NCBI GenBank assembly: GCA_051004015.1
Contig: JBPCKT010000031.1
Coordinates: forward strand, 1 to 37,372
DNA from: SXOA01 sp051004015
GTDB taxonomy: Bacteria > Planctomycetota > Planctomycetia > Pirellulales > Pirellulaceae
Length of the DNA stretch: 37,372 bases
Direction of reading: 5' to 3'
This document shows positions 24,234-32,598 of the stretch, in pieces; position 1 is the first letter of the stretch, and each line of letters starts with the position of its first letter. The position numbers and the translations under genes were made by a program. A model generated the notes under the pieces. That model did not search any database and was not told where the DNA came from. It saw only the letters and a list, made by a program, of their open reading frames with translations.

Positions 24234-25559
24234 CTACCGAGCTTCAAACGGATTCCCACTCGGGTCGAGGAGGGCTTCGGTGATGCGGCGGCGGCGGATT
24301 TTGCGGACTTGGGACCAGATACCGTCGATGACGGCCGTGTCGCCGCCGCGGAGCGGGTCTTCGCGGCCGTAGTTGAGCCAGTCGTTGAGAGTGGTGTTGA
24401 CGGGAAGGCTGGCCCCCAGGTCCTGCCGCTTGAGGTGGTCGCGGAGCTGCTTGAGCGTGACGCCGCCGCCCACGACGAGCTGGTGGCCGGAGGGGCTGAT
24501 GTGCTTGGGGAGGCGGTCGAACTCGTCCTGGATGTCGCCGACCAGCTCCTCGAAAATGTCTTCCTGCGTGATCATGCCGACCACGGTGCCCCCGTCGCCG
24601 CGGACGAGGGCCAGGTGCAAATGCTCCGCGGTCATCCGCCGCAGGGCGTCGCTGAGCATCATCTCGCGGGGGAGGCTGATGAGGGGGCGGACCACCTCCC
24701 GCAGCACGGGGTTGCCGGGGTGGGTCTTGGCCAGCAGCATCATGTCCTTGAACGTGACGTAGCCGATGATGGCCTGGGGATCCCCTTTGTGGGCGGTCAC
24801 GGGGAACCGGGTGTGCAAGTCCATGTGGGCGATGATCAGGTTCTCGCTGAGCGGAGCGTCGGCGATGACCATCACGATGTCGTCCTCCGGCAGCATGATC
24901 TCGCCGACCTTGATCGACGACAGGCGGCTGGCCTGGATGATAATCCGCTCTTCCTGCATGCCGATGACCTTGCCGGCCCGCAGCAGGTTGACCTGGGCCC
25001 GCAATTCATGCAGGCCGACTTCCTGATCGCCGCTGCCGGTGGGGAGCAGGCGTTCGACCAGCGCCACGACCGCCATGGTGATGAACTCAAACAGCCAGAC
25101 CGCGGGATAGACGACCAGCCCGAACACCCACATCAGCGGGCTGAGCAGCGTGACCACCAGCTCGCTGTTCTTGAGGGCGAAGACCTTGGGGATCAGCTCG
25201 CCGACAATGATGGTGACGGCCGCGAGAGGGATGACCAGGCAGGTGAGGGCCAGGATGTCCGCCAGGTGAGGCGAGAGCCCGAACTGTTTTTCGATGAGCG
25301 GGACCAGCTTCTCTTTCGCGTCGGCTCCGCCGGTGGCCGCGGCGATGGCCCCGACCAGCGTAATGCCCAGTTGCACCACGGCCAGGCTGGCCTCCATGCG
25401 GTTCTTCATCCGCAGGGCGATGGCGGCCCCGCGGCGGCGCTGCTCGACCATGTGCTTGAGCCGCTCCGCGCGGACGGAGGCCAGCGCCAGCTCATAGGCG
25501 GCAAAGATGCCGTTGAGCAGAAGCATGGCGATGATGATGAGCAGAACCGTCGGGGACAT
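24234..25559 (-). CDS. CorC/HlyC (CNNM-type) membrane protein with CBS domains
   Basis: The 441-residue protein has a DUF21/CNNM transmembrane domain (about 1-170, with VGELIPKVFALKN). Two CBS domains follow (about 205-335; VGEIMLPEDDIVMV and MITQEDIFEELVGDIQDEFD), then a CorC_HlyC domain at about 350-435. Family members are linked to magnesium or cobalt transport and to heavy-metal resistance; CBS domains bind adenosine nucleotides. The older name, hemolysin, is historical. The transport direction cannot be told from sequence. The length is typical. It is the last gene of the minus-strand run, separated from the AOR gene by 185 bases of repeat-rich DNA. Confidence 0.92.
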   Translation of the reverse strand: MSPTVLLIIIAMLLLNGIFAAYELALASVRAERLKHMVEQRRRGAAIALRMKNRMEASLAVVQLGITLVGAIAAATGGADAKEKLVPLIEKQFGLSPHLADILALTCLVIPLAAVTIIVGELIPKVFALKNSELVVTLLSPLMWVFGLVVYPAVWLFEFITMAVVALVERLLPTGSGDQEVGLHELRAQVNLLRAGKVIGMQEERIIIQASRLSSIKVGEIMLPEDDIVMVIADAPLSENLIIAHMDLHTRFPVTAHKGDPQAIIGYVTFKDMMLLAKTHPGNPVLREVVRPLISLPREMMLSDALRRMTAEHLHLALVRGDGGTVVGMITQEDIFEELVGDIQDEFDRLPKHISPSGHQLVVGGGVTLKQLRDHLKRQDLGASLPVNTTLNDWLNYGREDPLRGGDTAVIDGIWSQVRKIRRRRITEALLDPSGNPFEAR

Positions 25560-25610
25560 GGGGACAAGATACCAGTAGCTTTGGATATCGGCGAGGCGAG
25601 GGAAGGGGGA

Positions 25611-25724
25611 CGGGAAGGGTTTTCGCGCGCACCACTACGAAGACGGTAAGTCGCTGACGCGAAAACCTTTCCCGGAAAACAATTCTTGGTGGCCCCCCAT
25701 CGGCCGCCGGGAAAACCCCTCCCG
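25611..25724. repeat. Three-copy inverted repeat cluster between AOR and CorC genes
   Basis: A 17-base motif at 25611-25627 (CGGGAAGGGTTTTCGCG) is repeated as its reverse complement at 25658-25674 with one mismatch. A shorter inverted copy of 14 bases lies at 25711-25724 with one mismatch. The first two copies can form a stem around a 30-base loop. No T-run follows. It lies just past the AOR stop on the minus-strand transcript and could stabilise the RNA 3' end or be a REP-like element. Confidence 0.65.
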
Positions 25725-25744
25725 ACCCCGGCACACGACGGGGC

Positions 25745-27574
25745 CTACGCTAGGCCGAGCGTGGCGAGTGATTCCTGTGTCAAGCGGCCTTCGCTGGTCC
25801 AGCCCCGGCCCTGGTAATAGGCGGCGACGGCGGCCGAAAGTTGCTCGCGGCTGAGGTGGGCGGCGGGGTCATCGGAAAGCGTCTGACTAAGAAAGCGGTG
25901 GGGCAACGTATCCTCCGCCGTGGTCCAGCCGGCCCGCTGGTTGAAGAGCTTCTTGGCGGCGACGACGCGGCGGGAGACGTCGCGCAGCTCAGCCGCGGTC
26001 ACTTCCCAGCCGGTGACGAGGCGGAGCATGTCCGCGGCTTCGGCGAAGAAGTCGCTGAAGATGCCGCGGAGAAACTTGCAGAGGATCAGCGAATCCATCA
26101 AAGCCGCTTTGTCTTCGGTTTCGATGGCGAGCAGAGCCGTGGACGGAAGCAAGTGGCGGCGATCGGCCTGCTCCGAGAAATCGACTTCATACGCGCCGCT
26201 CCGGTTATGGTCCGCCCCCCGGCTGCCGACCGCAAAGCCGAGGGCCATGCTTTGGAGAGCGCGGGGCTCGTAGCCGGGGAGTTCCAGCCCCTTCACTTGC
26301 GGGGCGAAGTCGAGGGCATCGCCGCCGAGAGACTCCGCAAGATGCCGGCTGCCTTCGGCCAGGCGATTGCCGAGCCCCTCACGGCGGCCGATCAGGTCGA
26401 GGGCTTTGAGCAGGGATTCGCCATCGCCAAAGCGGAGCCAAGGCTCGTCCAGCAGGCCGCGCTCGACGCATTCCATGGCAAAGGCGATGGTGCCGCCGGC
26501 GCTAATGGTGTCGAGGCCGAGCTTGTCGCATTTTTTGGAGGCGGTGAGGACGATTTGGGGATCCGCCATGCCGCAGAGCGGACCGAGGGCGAAGAGGTTT
26601 TCATACTCCAGGCGGACGCCGGCTTCTGCTTCGTGGCTGGAGTCTCCGGCCGGCTTGAGCGAATAGATGTGCTCGCAGCCGATGGTGCAGGCAACGCACG
26701 AGGCGCGGGTCTTGTCGCGGACCAGGGTCAGTGTTTCGGGAGCCAGAGCCTCGGCCTGGGCGAAACTTCCCGCCTGGAAGTTGCGAGTGGGAAGCGACTT
26801 GAGGCGGTTGAAGACGAGCAGATTCGTGGCCGTGCCTAGCTCGCGATACTTGGCGGTGGCGGGTCCAAAGGAGCGCTCGGAGAAGTTTTTGGCGAGCGCG
26901 ACCAGTTCTTGCGGGTGGGCGAAGTGCGTCCGCTGCGTGCCGCGGATGGCAATCGCCTTGATGTTCTTGGCCCCCAGCACCGCCCCGCTGCCGCCGCGAC
27001 CGGCATGGCGGCCGTCGTGCGAAATGGTGGCGTAGCGGACGAGATTCTCCCCCGCGGGTCCGATGACTGCGAAGCTATAGCCCGGCAAACGCTCGCCCAA
27101 GAGCGCTTCGGCGCGGGGGCACGTGGTATTGCGAAGGTCTTCCGCCGGCTCAAAACGGGCGACTCCATCATCGATGACGAGAATCGAAAGGTCGGCGGCC
27201 CGCCCCATGATCACGATGGCATCGCAGCCCGCCTTCTTGCCGGCGATGGCGAAGCCGCTGGAGGCGAGGGAGTCATTGATGCGGCCGGTGAGGGGGCTCT
27301 TGCTGACGACGGCAAACTTGGCGGAGGTCGTCAGCGGGCTGCCGACGAGCGGGCTGAAGACGAACACAATGGAAGCTTCCGGCGACAGCGGCTCTTGCTC
27401 CGCAGCACCTTCCCGCAAAAGCAGCCAGGTTCCCAGCCCGCTGCCGCCGAGGTACTGGCGGAGGACACTCGGAGAGATAGCAATGAACTCGCCGCGCCCC
27501 GACGACGCATCCACGCGGAGATACCGGCCGTGGTATCCGCCGGGAATATCGCCGCTCAGAGGAGAACCATTCAT
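25745..27574 (-). CDS. Aldehyde:ferredoxin oxidoreductase family (tungsto/molybdopterin)
   Basis: The protein has 609 residues. The N-terminal domain (GGYHGRYLRVD, GGSGLG, SPLTTSAKFAVVSKSPLTGR) binds the bis-pterin cofactor. The [4Fe-4S] cluster ligands are Cys293, Cys296, Cys300 (CVACTIGC) and Cys499 (LILCKFL). AGRGGSGAVLGAKNIKAIA is a signature block. Enzymes of this family oxidise aldehydes to acids with ferredoxin as partner, or run the reverse reaction. The metal (W or Mo) is not readable. A MoaD-like gene lies 19 bases upstream, as is common for AOR genes. The ATG at 27574 fits the family N-terminus; a GTG at 27601 would overlap the MoaD stop. Confidence 0.93.
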   Translation of the reverse strand: MNGSPLSGDIPGGYHGRYLRVDASSGRGEFIAISPSVLRQYLGGSGLGTWLLLREGAAEQEPLSPEASIVFVFSPLVGSPLTTSAKFAVVSKSPLTGRINDSLASSGFAIAGKKAGCDAIVIMGRAADLSILVIDDGVARFEPAEDLRNTTCPRAEALLGERLPGYSFAVIGPAGENLVRYATISHDGRHAGRGGSGAVLGAKNIKAIAIRGTQRTHFAHPQELVALAKNFSERSFGPATAKYRELGTATNLLVFNRLKSLPTRNFQAGSFAQAEALAPETLTLVRDKTRASCVACTIGCEHIYSLKPAGDSSHEAEAGVRLEYENLFALGPLCGMADPQIVLTASKKCDKLGLDTISAGGTIAFAMECVERGLLDEPWLRFGDGESLLKALDLIGRREGLGNRLAEGSRHLAESLGGDALDFAPQVKGLELPGYEPRALQSMALGFAVGSRGADHNRSGAYEVDFSEQADRRHLLPSTALLAIETEDKAALMDSLILCKFLRGIFSDFFAEAADMLRLVTGWEVTAAELRDVSRRVVAAKKLFNQRAGWTTAEDTLPHRFLSQTLSDDPAAHLSREQLSAAVAAYYQGRGWTSEGRLTQESLATLGLA

Positions 27575-27593
27575 TAAGCTTTCCACTACCTGT

Positions 27594-27869
27594 CTATCCA
27601 CCGGCGTCCGCGGACAAAATAAGCAAACAGTCGTTCTCGGTCAGGACAGTCGCCGGGTCGCTGACAAACCGCTCCCCACCGATATTCGCCGAGAAGCCGC
27701 TCCGCAAGCAGCCTTCCACGATGCACTCTTGCGCCAGACCAGGGAAGGCAGCTACCAAGTGGTCGAAGGCGGTGCCGAGCGTGGCCTGCCTTTCAGGCAG
27801 CGCAATTTCTGCGTGAGCCACTCCGGCCCGCTGCCGCGCAATGCCGAAGAACTCCACACGCAAGGTCAT
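27594..27869 (-). CDS. MoaD/ThiS-family sulfur carrier protein beside AOR
   Basis: The 91-residue beta-grasp protein (TLRVEFFGIARQRAGVAHAE) ends in Gly-Gly (LLILSADAGG). The Gly-Gly end is the thiocarboxylate tail that donates sulfur to the pterin dithiolene. In AOR-linked copies the protein probably helps make the W- or Mo-pterin of the neighbouring enzyme. It starts at ATG 27869 with GAGGG a few bases upstream. The AOR gene follows after 19 bases, and the SDR gene precedes it by 42 bases. ThiS is the main alternative, but context favours MoaD. Confidence 0.88.
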   Translation of the reverse strand: MTLRVEFFGIARQRAGVAHAEIALPERQATLGTAFDHLVAAFPGLAQECIVEGCLRSGFSANIGGERFVSDPATVLTENDCLLILSADAGG

Positions 27870-27911
27870 GCCCTCATTGTACCCCGCACAGGGTTTTCGC
27901 GTGGCACTCGT

Positions 27912-28694
27912 TCATCCAAACCACGCCACCAGCCTGTCCGCCAACGGAGGGCAAAGGCGGTCGAGCCAGACCAGGAGACGGCCGCCGACGGGGAGAATGA
28001 TCTCGTGCCGGCCGCTCCGCATGGCCCAGGCGATGCGGCGGGCGACTTTGGCCGGCGTCATTGCGCCAAAGCGGCCGCGGGGTTTCGCTTTGTCGCCAAG
28101 GACCTGGTCGAAGAACTCGCTCTGCGTCGTGCCGGGACTGACCAGCAGCACGTCCATCTTCTCGCGGGCCAGCTCCGCCCGGAGCGCATCGCTGAAGCCG
28201 TGCAGGGCGAACTTGCTGGCGCAGTATTCGCTTTTGAAAGGGACCGCCCGGTGGCCGAGGACCGAGATCACGTTCACGAGGAGGGGGTGATTGCCTTTTC
28301 GAAGGAGTGGCAGCGCGGCGCGGGTGAATTCCACCGGGGCGAAAAAGTTGACTTCCAAGAGTTTTCGCAGACGTTCTTCGTCCGCCTGGTCGAACGGACC
28401 GATGGCACCGATTCCGGCGTTGTTGACAAGGCAGTCGAGGCCGCCGAGTTTCTCCTGGCAGAATTCCAAGGCGGCTAGCCGCAAGCAAGCGTCCGTGACA
28501 TCGCCGGGAAATACATGGATCGAGTGGCCGCGGGATGTCGCGTCTTGTTCGAGCGCGACAAGTCGCTCTTCCCGCCGGGCCATGGCGACGACGCGGGAAC
28601 CTTGCCGGGCCAACTCCAAAACCAGTTCCCGCCCGATGCCGCTGGAGGCTCCGGTCACGAGGACGCGGAGGGCGGAGAGGGAGCGGTAGGGCAT
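27912..28694 (-). CDS. Short-chain dehydrogenase/reductase (SDR)
   Basis: The 260-residue Rossmann protein has the cofactor motif TGASSGIG at 14-21, NNAG at 91-94, Ser144, and YxxxK (Tyr157, Lys161) as the catalytic set. The AMARREERL loop, with Arg after strand two, favours NADP(H). The C-terminal residues (LLVWLDRLCPPLADRLVAWF) form an amphipathic or membrane-touching helix, as in DltE/YqjQ-like SDRs. The substrate is unknown. It sits just upstream of MoaD and AOR on the same strand, so it might supply or consume the aldehyde; this is inference from order only. I use the ATG at 28694. Confidence 0.9.
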   Translation of the reverse strand: MPYRSLSALRVLVTGASSGIGRELVLELARQGSRVVAMARREERLVALEQDATSRGHSIHVFPGDVTDACLRLAALEFCQEKLGGLDCLVNNAGIGAIGPFDQADEERLRKLLEVNFFAPVEFTRAALPLLRKGNHPLLVNVISVLGHRAVPFKSEYCASKFALHGFSDALRAELAREKMDVLLVSPGTTQSEFFDQVLGDKAKPRGRFGAMTPAKVARRIAWAMRSGRHEIILPVGGRLLVWLDRLCPPLADRLVAWFG

Positions 28695-28730
28695 GTGGAG
28701 GTGCAACGCGGAAAGAGTTCTGATTGATTC

Positions 28731-29372
28731 TTAAACTTGACACACGGGAAGTGGTTGAAGCGCCGCCGATAACTCTGGGATGGCGTTAGCATCATGCCAT
28801 CGAATCGATCCCGAATTCCCCTCGGCGATTGACTTTCCGGTTGCATCTGGGTCTTCATCGGAATTGTCGACGATCCAAAACTGAGATGCTCTCGCGGCGA
28901 ACCAAGGCAGGTTCACTAGGGACCGCGACCAGCGAGCGATAATCTTATCGTTCGGAACGTCGTGTCCCTTTTCACGGACGCGCCGGGCCACGCGCTGGCA
29001 GGCAATTCCCGGCGATCGCAAGCCCACGTACAAGAGCCCGAAAATTCCGGACGAAGCCAGGACCAGGTTGACAAGCTCCTTGTACTTGTCCGTGCTCAAG
29101 ACGGTTTCAACACCGCAAGGCGTTCCTTGCGAGATGCAGTTTTTCAAGTTCACAATGGTCGCATCCGCCGCTGTAATGAAAGCGAAATGAAGCTGATCGG
29201 GCGGCACGCCTGCGAATCCAGCAAATCCTCGCTCCAAAAGAATTTGCCTTGCCAGCTCGTCAGGATTCCAAAACACAAAGTTGGGCAACAAGCTGGCGAT
29301 GGGCTCCTTGGAAACCAAGGTCGTTTTTCCAGCTCCATTAGGGCCGGCGACAATCCAAAATTCGGGTGTCAC
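28731..29372 (-). CDS. Zeta-toxin-like P-loop kinase
   Basis: The 213-residue protein has Walker A GPNGAGKTTL at 10-19, the WNPDELARQ block, and GTPCGVETVLST. LLYVGLRSPGIACQRVARRV and GHDVPNDKI resemble the conserved core of zeta-toxin family proteins. Classical zeta toxins phosphorylate UDP-N-acetylglucosamine and block peptidoglycan synthesis; others act on unknown substrates. It overlaps the upstream small gene by four bases (ATGA), as in toxin-antitoxin operons. Planctomycetes do have peptidoglycan, so the classical target exists. The C-terminal end (LQPLPVCQV) is short. Toxicity is inferred from the family only. Confidence 0.82.
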   Translation of the reverse strand: MTPEFWIVAGPNGAGKTTLVSKEPIASLLPNFVFWNPDELARQILLERGFAGFAGVPPDQLHFAFITAADATIVNLKNCISQGTPCGVETVLSTDKYKELVNLVLASSGIFGLLYVGLRSPGIACQRVARRVREKGHDVPNDKIIARWSRSLVNLPWFAARASQFWIVDNSDEDPDATGKSIAEGNSGSIRWHDANAIPELSAALQPLPVCQV

Positions 29373-29581
29373 TCGTTTGCCGCGGGCTGTGAGGTAAGAT
29401 CGTCGGCCTTCCCGTTTTCAATCGCTCGTCGAAAGGCTCGCTTGACGTGTTCGCACAGTTTTCGAGTGAACTCGGGGGACCGGATGTAGGCGAGACGCGC
29501 CTTATAGGCGAGATCTTTGGACTCGCTGACGTTGTCCGGGATAACGCTCGCGTGCGGGAATTGTTGTGGATCGTCAAGCAT
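29369..29581 (-). CDS. Small partner of the zeta-like protein, putative antitoxin
   Basis: A 70-residue helical, charged protein (ESKDLAYKARLAYIRSPEFT, KLCEHVKRAFRRAIENGKAD). I start at the second ATG (29581). GGGGAGG lies about 8 bases upstream of it but only two bases from the first ATG (29587), so spacing decides. The stop overlaps the zeta-like gene start by four bases. Small helical proteins in this position act as antitoxins by covering the nucleotide site of zeta. The sequence is not like the classical epsilon antitoxin as far as I can see. Confidence 0.72.
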   Translation of the reverse strand: MLDDPQQFPHASVIPDNVSESKDLAYKARLAYIRSPEFTRKLCEHVKRAFRRAIENGKADDLTSQPAANE

Positions 29582-29603
29582 CGGCATTACCTCCCCATCT
29601 CCA

Positions 29604-31052
29604 TTATACGATGATTTCCCGCATCACCGTCCCAAAATCGACGTCGAGCCGTTTGCGGCCGGGGATTTCGAGGCGGCGGGGGTCGAGGCCGAGCTGGTGG
29701 AGGAGGGTGGCGTGCAGGTCGGTGACGTAGTGCCGCTTCTCGACGGCGTGGAAGCCGAGCTCGTCGGTTGCGCCGTAGGCGAGGCCCCCCTTGATGCCGC
29801 CGCCGGCGAGGGCTACCGAGAAGCCGTAAGGGTGATGGTCGCGGCCGTCGGAGCCTTGAGCCCCCGGCGTGCGGCCGAACTCGGTGCCGATGACGACGAG
29901 GGTTTCGTTCAGGAGGCCGCGGTTCTTGAGGTCTTCGATCAGGCCGGCGATGGGTTTATCAACCTGGCCGCAGAGGCTGCTGTGGCCGGCTTTCAGGCCG
30001 CCGTGGGCGTCCCAGGCTCCCGCGCCGCCGTTGGAGCCGTGGAAGAGCTGCACGAAGCGGGTGCCCCGCTCGACGAGGCGGCGGGCGGCGAGGCACTGGC
30101 CGCCGAAGGTCTTGGTCGCGGCCTGGTCGAGGCCGTAGAGCTTCTGCGTCGCGCTGCTTTCCGCGGCGAAGTTGACCACGTCGGGGACCGCGGTCTGCAT
30201 GTGGAAGGCCAACTCGTAGGACTTGATGCGGGCGGCCAGAGCGGGGTCATCGGGGTATTCCACGGCGGAAATCTTATTGAGCTTGTCGAGCAGGCCGAAT
30301 TCTTCCCGCTGTTCTTCGCGGAAGACGCTATTGCCGGGGGCGGCGAAGGGGAGCGGATTGGCGGGGTCGACCGCGAGGTGTACGCCGTCATGCTTGGGGC
30401 CTAGGTAGTCCGCCCCGTGGGCACCTGTCCCTCCGCAGCAGTCGGCGATGGGAGTCCCCATGACCACGAACTGCGGCAGGTTGTCGTTCAGCGAGCCGAG
30501 ACCGTAATGCACCCAGGAGCCGATGGTGGGGAAGTTCCCTTCCAAGGCATGCCGCCCGGTATGGAATTGCAGTTGTGCCCCGTGGTTGTTGTCGGTGGTC
30601 CACATGCCGCGGACGAGGCACAGGTCGTCCGCCATGCGGCCCAGGTTGCTCCACCAGTCGCTGATGGCCAGGCCGCTCTGGCCGTACTGCTTGTAGCCGA
30701 TTTGCATCGGGTAAATCTTGGGGTGTACCTTGTGCAACCCTTCGATCACCTCGCGTAGGTTTTTCTTCAGATACGGCGATTCCAGGACCGCTTTGTGGGG
30801 CGATTCGGCAAACGTCTTCCCCCCATGCACGTTCAGCTCCGGCTTGGGATCGAAGCTCTCCATCTGGCTCATCCCGCCGGTAAGGAAAATCCAGATGATG
30901 CTCTTGGCTTTGGCGGGAGGTTGCGCGGATGTGCCAGCTTCCGCGCCGCGCACAATCCCATCCCGCATGAGCAGCGAGCCGAGCGCGAGGCCGGTGCAGC
31001 CCATGCCCACGTCAGCCAGAAAGGTGCGGCGGGAGAGAGGAGTGTGCATCAT
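29604..31052 (-). CDS. DUF1501 protein, Tat-exported
   Basis: A protein of about 482 residues. A twin-arginine signal is near the start (LSRRTFLADVGMGCTGLALG). The DUF1501 fold (alkaline-phosphatase superfamily) shows in IIWIFLTGGMSQMESFDPKP at the front and IGTEFGRTPGAQGSDGRDHH near the end, where Asp and His can bind metal. DUF1501 proteins are abundant in planctomycetes and their substrates are unknown; a hydrolase of sulfated or phosphorylated matter is a guess. ATG 31052 follows the upstream DUF1501 stop by 19 bases. An alternative ATG is one codon later. The frame extends upstream, but those codons are in the previous gene's end. Confidence 0.92.
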   Translation of the reverse strand: MMHTPLSRRTFLADVGMGCTGLALGSLLMRDGIVRGAEAGTSAQPPAKAKSIIWIFLTGGMSQMESFDPKPELNVHGGKTFAESPHKAVLESPYLKKNLREVIEGLHKVHPKIYPMQIGYKQYGQSGLAISDWWSNLGRMADDLCLVRGMWTTDNNHGAQLQFHTGRHALEGNFPTIGSWVHYGLGSLNDNLPQFVVMGTPIADCCGGTGAHGADYLGPKHDGVHLAVDPANPLPFAAPGNSVFREEQREEFGLLDKLNKISAVEYPDDPALAARIKSYELAFHMQTAVPDVVNFAAESSATQKLYGLDQAATKTFGGQCLAARRLVERGTRFVQLFHGSNGGAGAWDAHGGLKAGHSSLCGQVDKPIAGLIEDLKNRGLLNETLVVIGTEFGRTPGAQGSDGRDHHPYGFSVALAGGGIKGGLAYGATDELGFHAVEKRHYVTDLHATLLHQLGLDPRRLEIPGRKRLDVDFGTVMREIIV

Positions 31053-31071
31053 GGCTTCATTGTAATGGCAA

Positions 31072-32508
31072 TTAGACCTTCGGTTTGGCGTCACCCGCCA
31101 AAACTGACTCCAGCGGGTGGCCGTGGGAAATCGTATGCGGACGCCCCTCGCGGTCATGCACCAGCGAATGCGGGTCAATGCCCAGCAGATGAAAAATCGT
31201 GGCCGTCACATCCGCCGGGCCGACGGGATTATCGGCGGGGAAAGCGGCCTGCTTGTCCGAGGAGCCGTAGACTTGTCCGCCCGGTACTCCGCCGCCGGCC
31301 AGCCAGATGGTGTTGCAGGCTCCCCAGTGATCGCGCCCCGCCGCTCCGTTGATCTTGGGCGTGCGGCCGAACTCGCTGCTCCAGACGACGAGTGTGTCTT
31401 CGAGCAGCCCGCGGTCCTTCAAATCGGCCAGCAGCGTCGCCACCGGCTGGTCGGTCTGCGGCACTAGCCGCTCTTTGAGTTGCTTGAAGTTCTGGCCGTG
31501 CGTGTCCCATGTTGTATCGACCCCCGGCTTGTCGCGGTGCCAGTAGACGGTGACCAGGCGCACGCCGGCTTCGAGCATCCGCCGGGCGAGCAAAACGCTT
31601 TGCCCGAACGTCCCGCGGCCGTAGCGATCCCGCTCTTTGTCGGTTTCGGCGGAGAGGTTGAAGGCATCGCGGGCCCGCGACGAAGTGACGAGGTCCGCCG
31701 CCTTCTGGTAGTAGGCCTGCATTGGCCGCACGCGAGTGCTTAAGTCCAGCCCGCTCACCCCGGCGTTGAAGGTTTCCAGCAGGGTCTTACGGGCGGCCAC
31801 GCGGACCGGATCGAGCCCTTCCCGCTGGGCCAGCATGTCGATCTTGAAGTTCGGCTCATCGGGATGCTGGTCGATAGTGAAGGGATCGTACTTGCTGCCG
31901 AGCACGCCGGCGAACTGGCCGGGGGTCAGGAAGCCAGCCGTGGTCCCAATCCGTTCGGGCAGGCCGACGAACGAGGGCATGGCCGCTTCCGTCGGCAACA
32001 GCTTGCTGATGACGGAGCCGAGATGCGGCATGTCGATGGGACTGGCCCCAAAGTTCTCCGCACTGAGCCGGTGCTTGTGTCCCGTGAGCATCCAGTGAGC
32101 GCCGGTGGAGTGATTGTTGTCCGTGTGCGTCACGGAGCGGACCAGGGCGATCTTGTCCATCTGCTGGGCAATGTGCGGCATCAATTCGGAAATCTGGACG
32201 CCCGGCACGTTCGTGGGGACCGGCTTGAATTCCCCCCGGACGTTGTCCGGCGCTAGCGGCTTCATGTCCCACAAGTCTTGATGCGCCGGCCCCCCCCACA
32301 TGAAGATCAGCAGGCACCGCTTGGCCTTGCCAAAGCTCGCCCCGGCATTTCCCACGGCTGCATTGGCCCTTTGCTCCCCCGCGAGCAGCGCCGGCAAGCT
32401 CAATCCCAACGGCGCGAGCGCCCCGATCCGCAGCATGGCCCGACGGCTGAGCCGGTCGCACATTGTCGGGCCGGCCTCGCGGCGGCTGGAGGTGAGGATT
32501 TCGAGCAT
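31072..32508 (-). CDS. DUF1501 protein, Tat-exported, second copy
   Basis: A protein of about 478 residues. The N-terminus reads LEILTSSRREAGP, then DRLSRRAMLRIGALAPLGLS, a twin-arginine signal. Later motifs are LLIFMWGGPAHQDLWDMKPL, LVRSVTHTDNNHSTGAHWML and WSSEFGRTPKINGAAGRDHW, the DUF1501 pattern with putative metal-binding Asp/His. It is only partly similar to the neighbouring DUF1501 protein, so the two are old paralogs or separate families. ATG 32508 gives the usual MLEIL-like beginning; ATG 32463 is the alternative. It is the first of the two DUF1501 genes in transcription order. No DUF1549/DUF1553 partner gene, common in this phylum, is next to it. Confidence 0.92.
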   Translation of the reverse strand: MLEILTSSRREAGPTMCDRLSRRAMLRIGALAPLGLSLPALLAGEQRANAAVGNAGASFGKAKRCLLIFMWGGPAHQDLWDMKPLAPDNVRGEFKPVPTNVPGVQISELMPHIAQQMDKIALVRSVTHTDNNHSTGAHWMLTGHKHRLSAENFGASPIDMPHLGSVISKLLPTEAAMPSFVGLPERIGTTAGFLTPGQFAGVLGSKYDPFTIDQHPDEPNFKIDMLAQREGLDPVRVAARKTLLETFNAGVSGLDLSTRVRPMQAYYQKAADLVTSSRARDAFNLSAETDKERDRYGRGTFGQSVLLARRMLEAGVRLVTVYWHRDKPGVDTTWDTHGQNFKQLKERLVPQTDQPVATLLADLKDRGLLEDTLVVWSSEFGRTPKINGAAGRDHWGACNTIWLAGGGVPGGQVYGSSDKQAAFPADNPVGPADVTATIFHLLGIDPHSLVHDREGRPHTISHGHPLESVLAGDAKPKV

Positions 32509-32598
32509 GGGGGAGGGATAGGTTATGGCGGGATCGACTACCTCTATCATCGGCCTATTGAGGGGCCACTTCAAGCCCTTTTGCTGGCGGAACCCGCC

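Noticed and set aside
24174..25649. Open frame of 491 codons on the plus strand
   Set aside because: It lies opposite the well-supported CorC/HlyC gene and has only low-complexity Asp/Gly/Glu/Val-rich sequence without domains.
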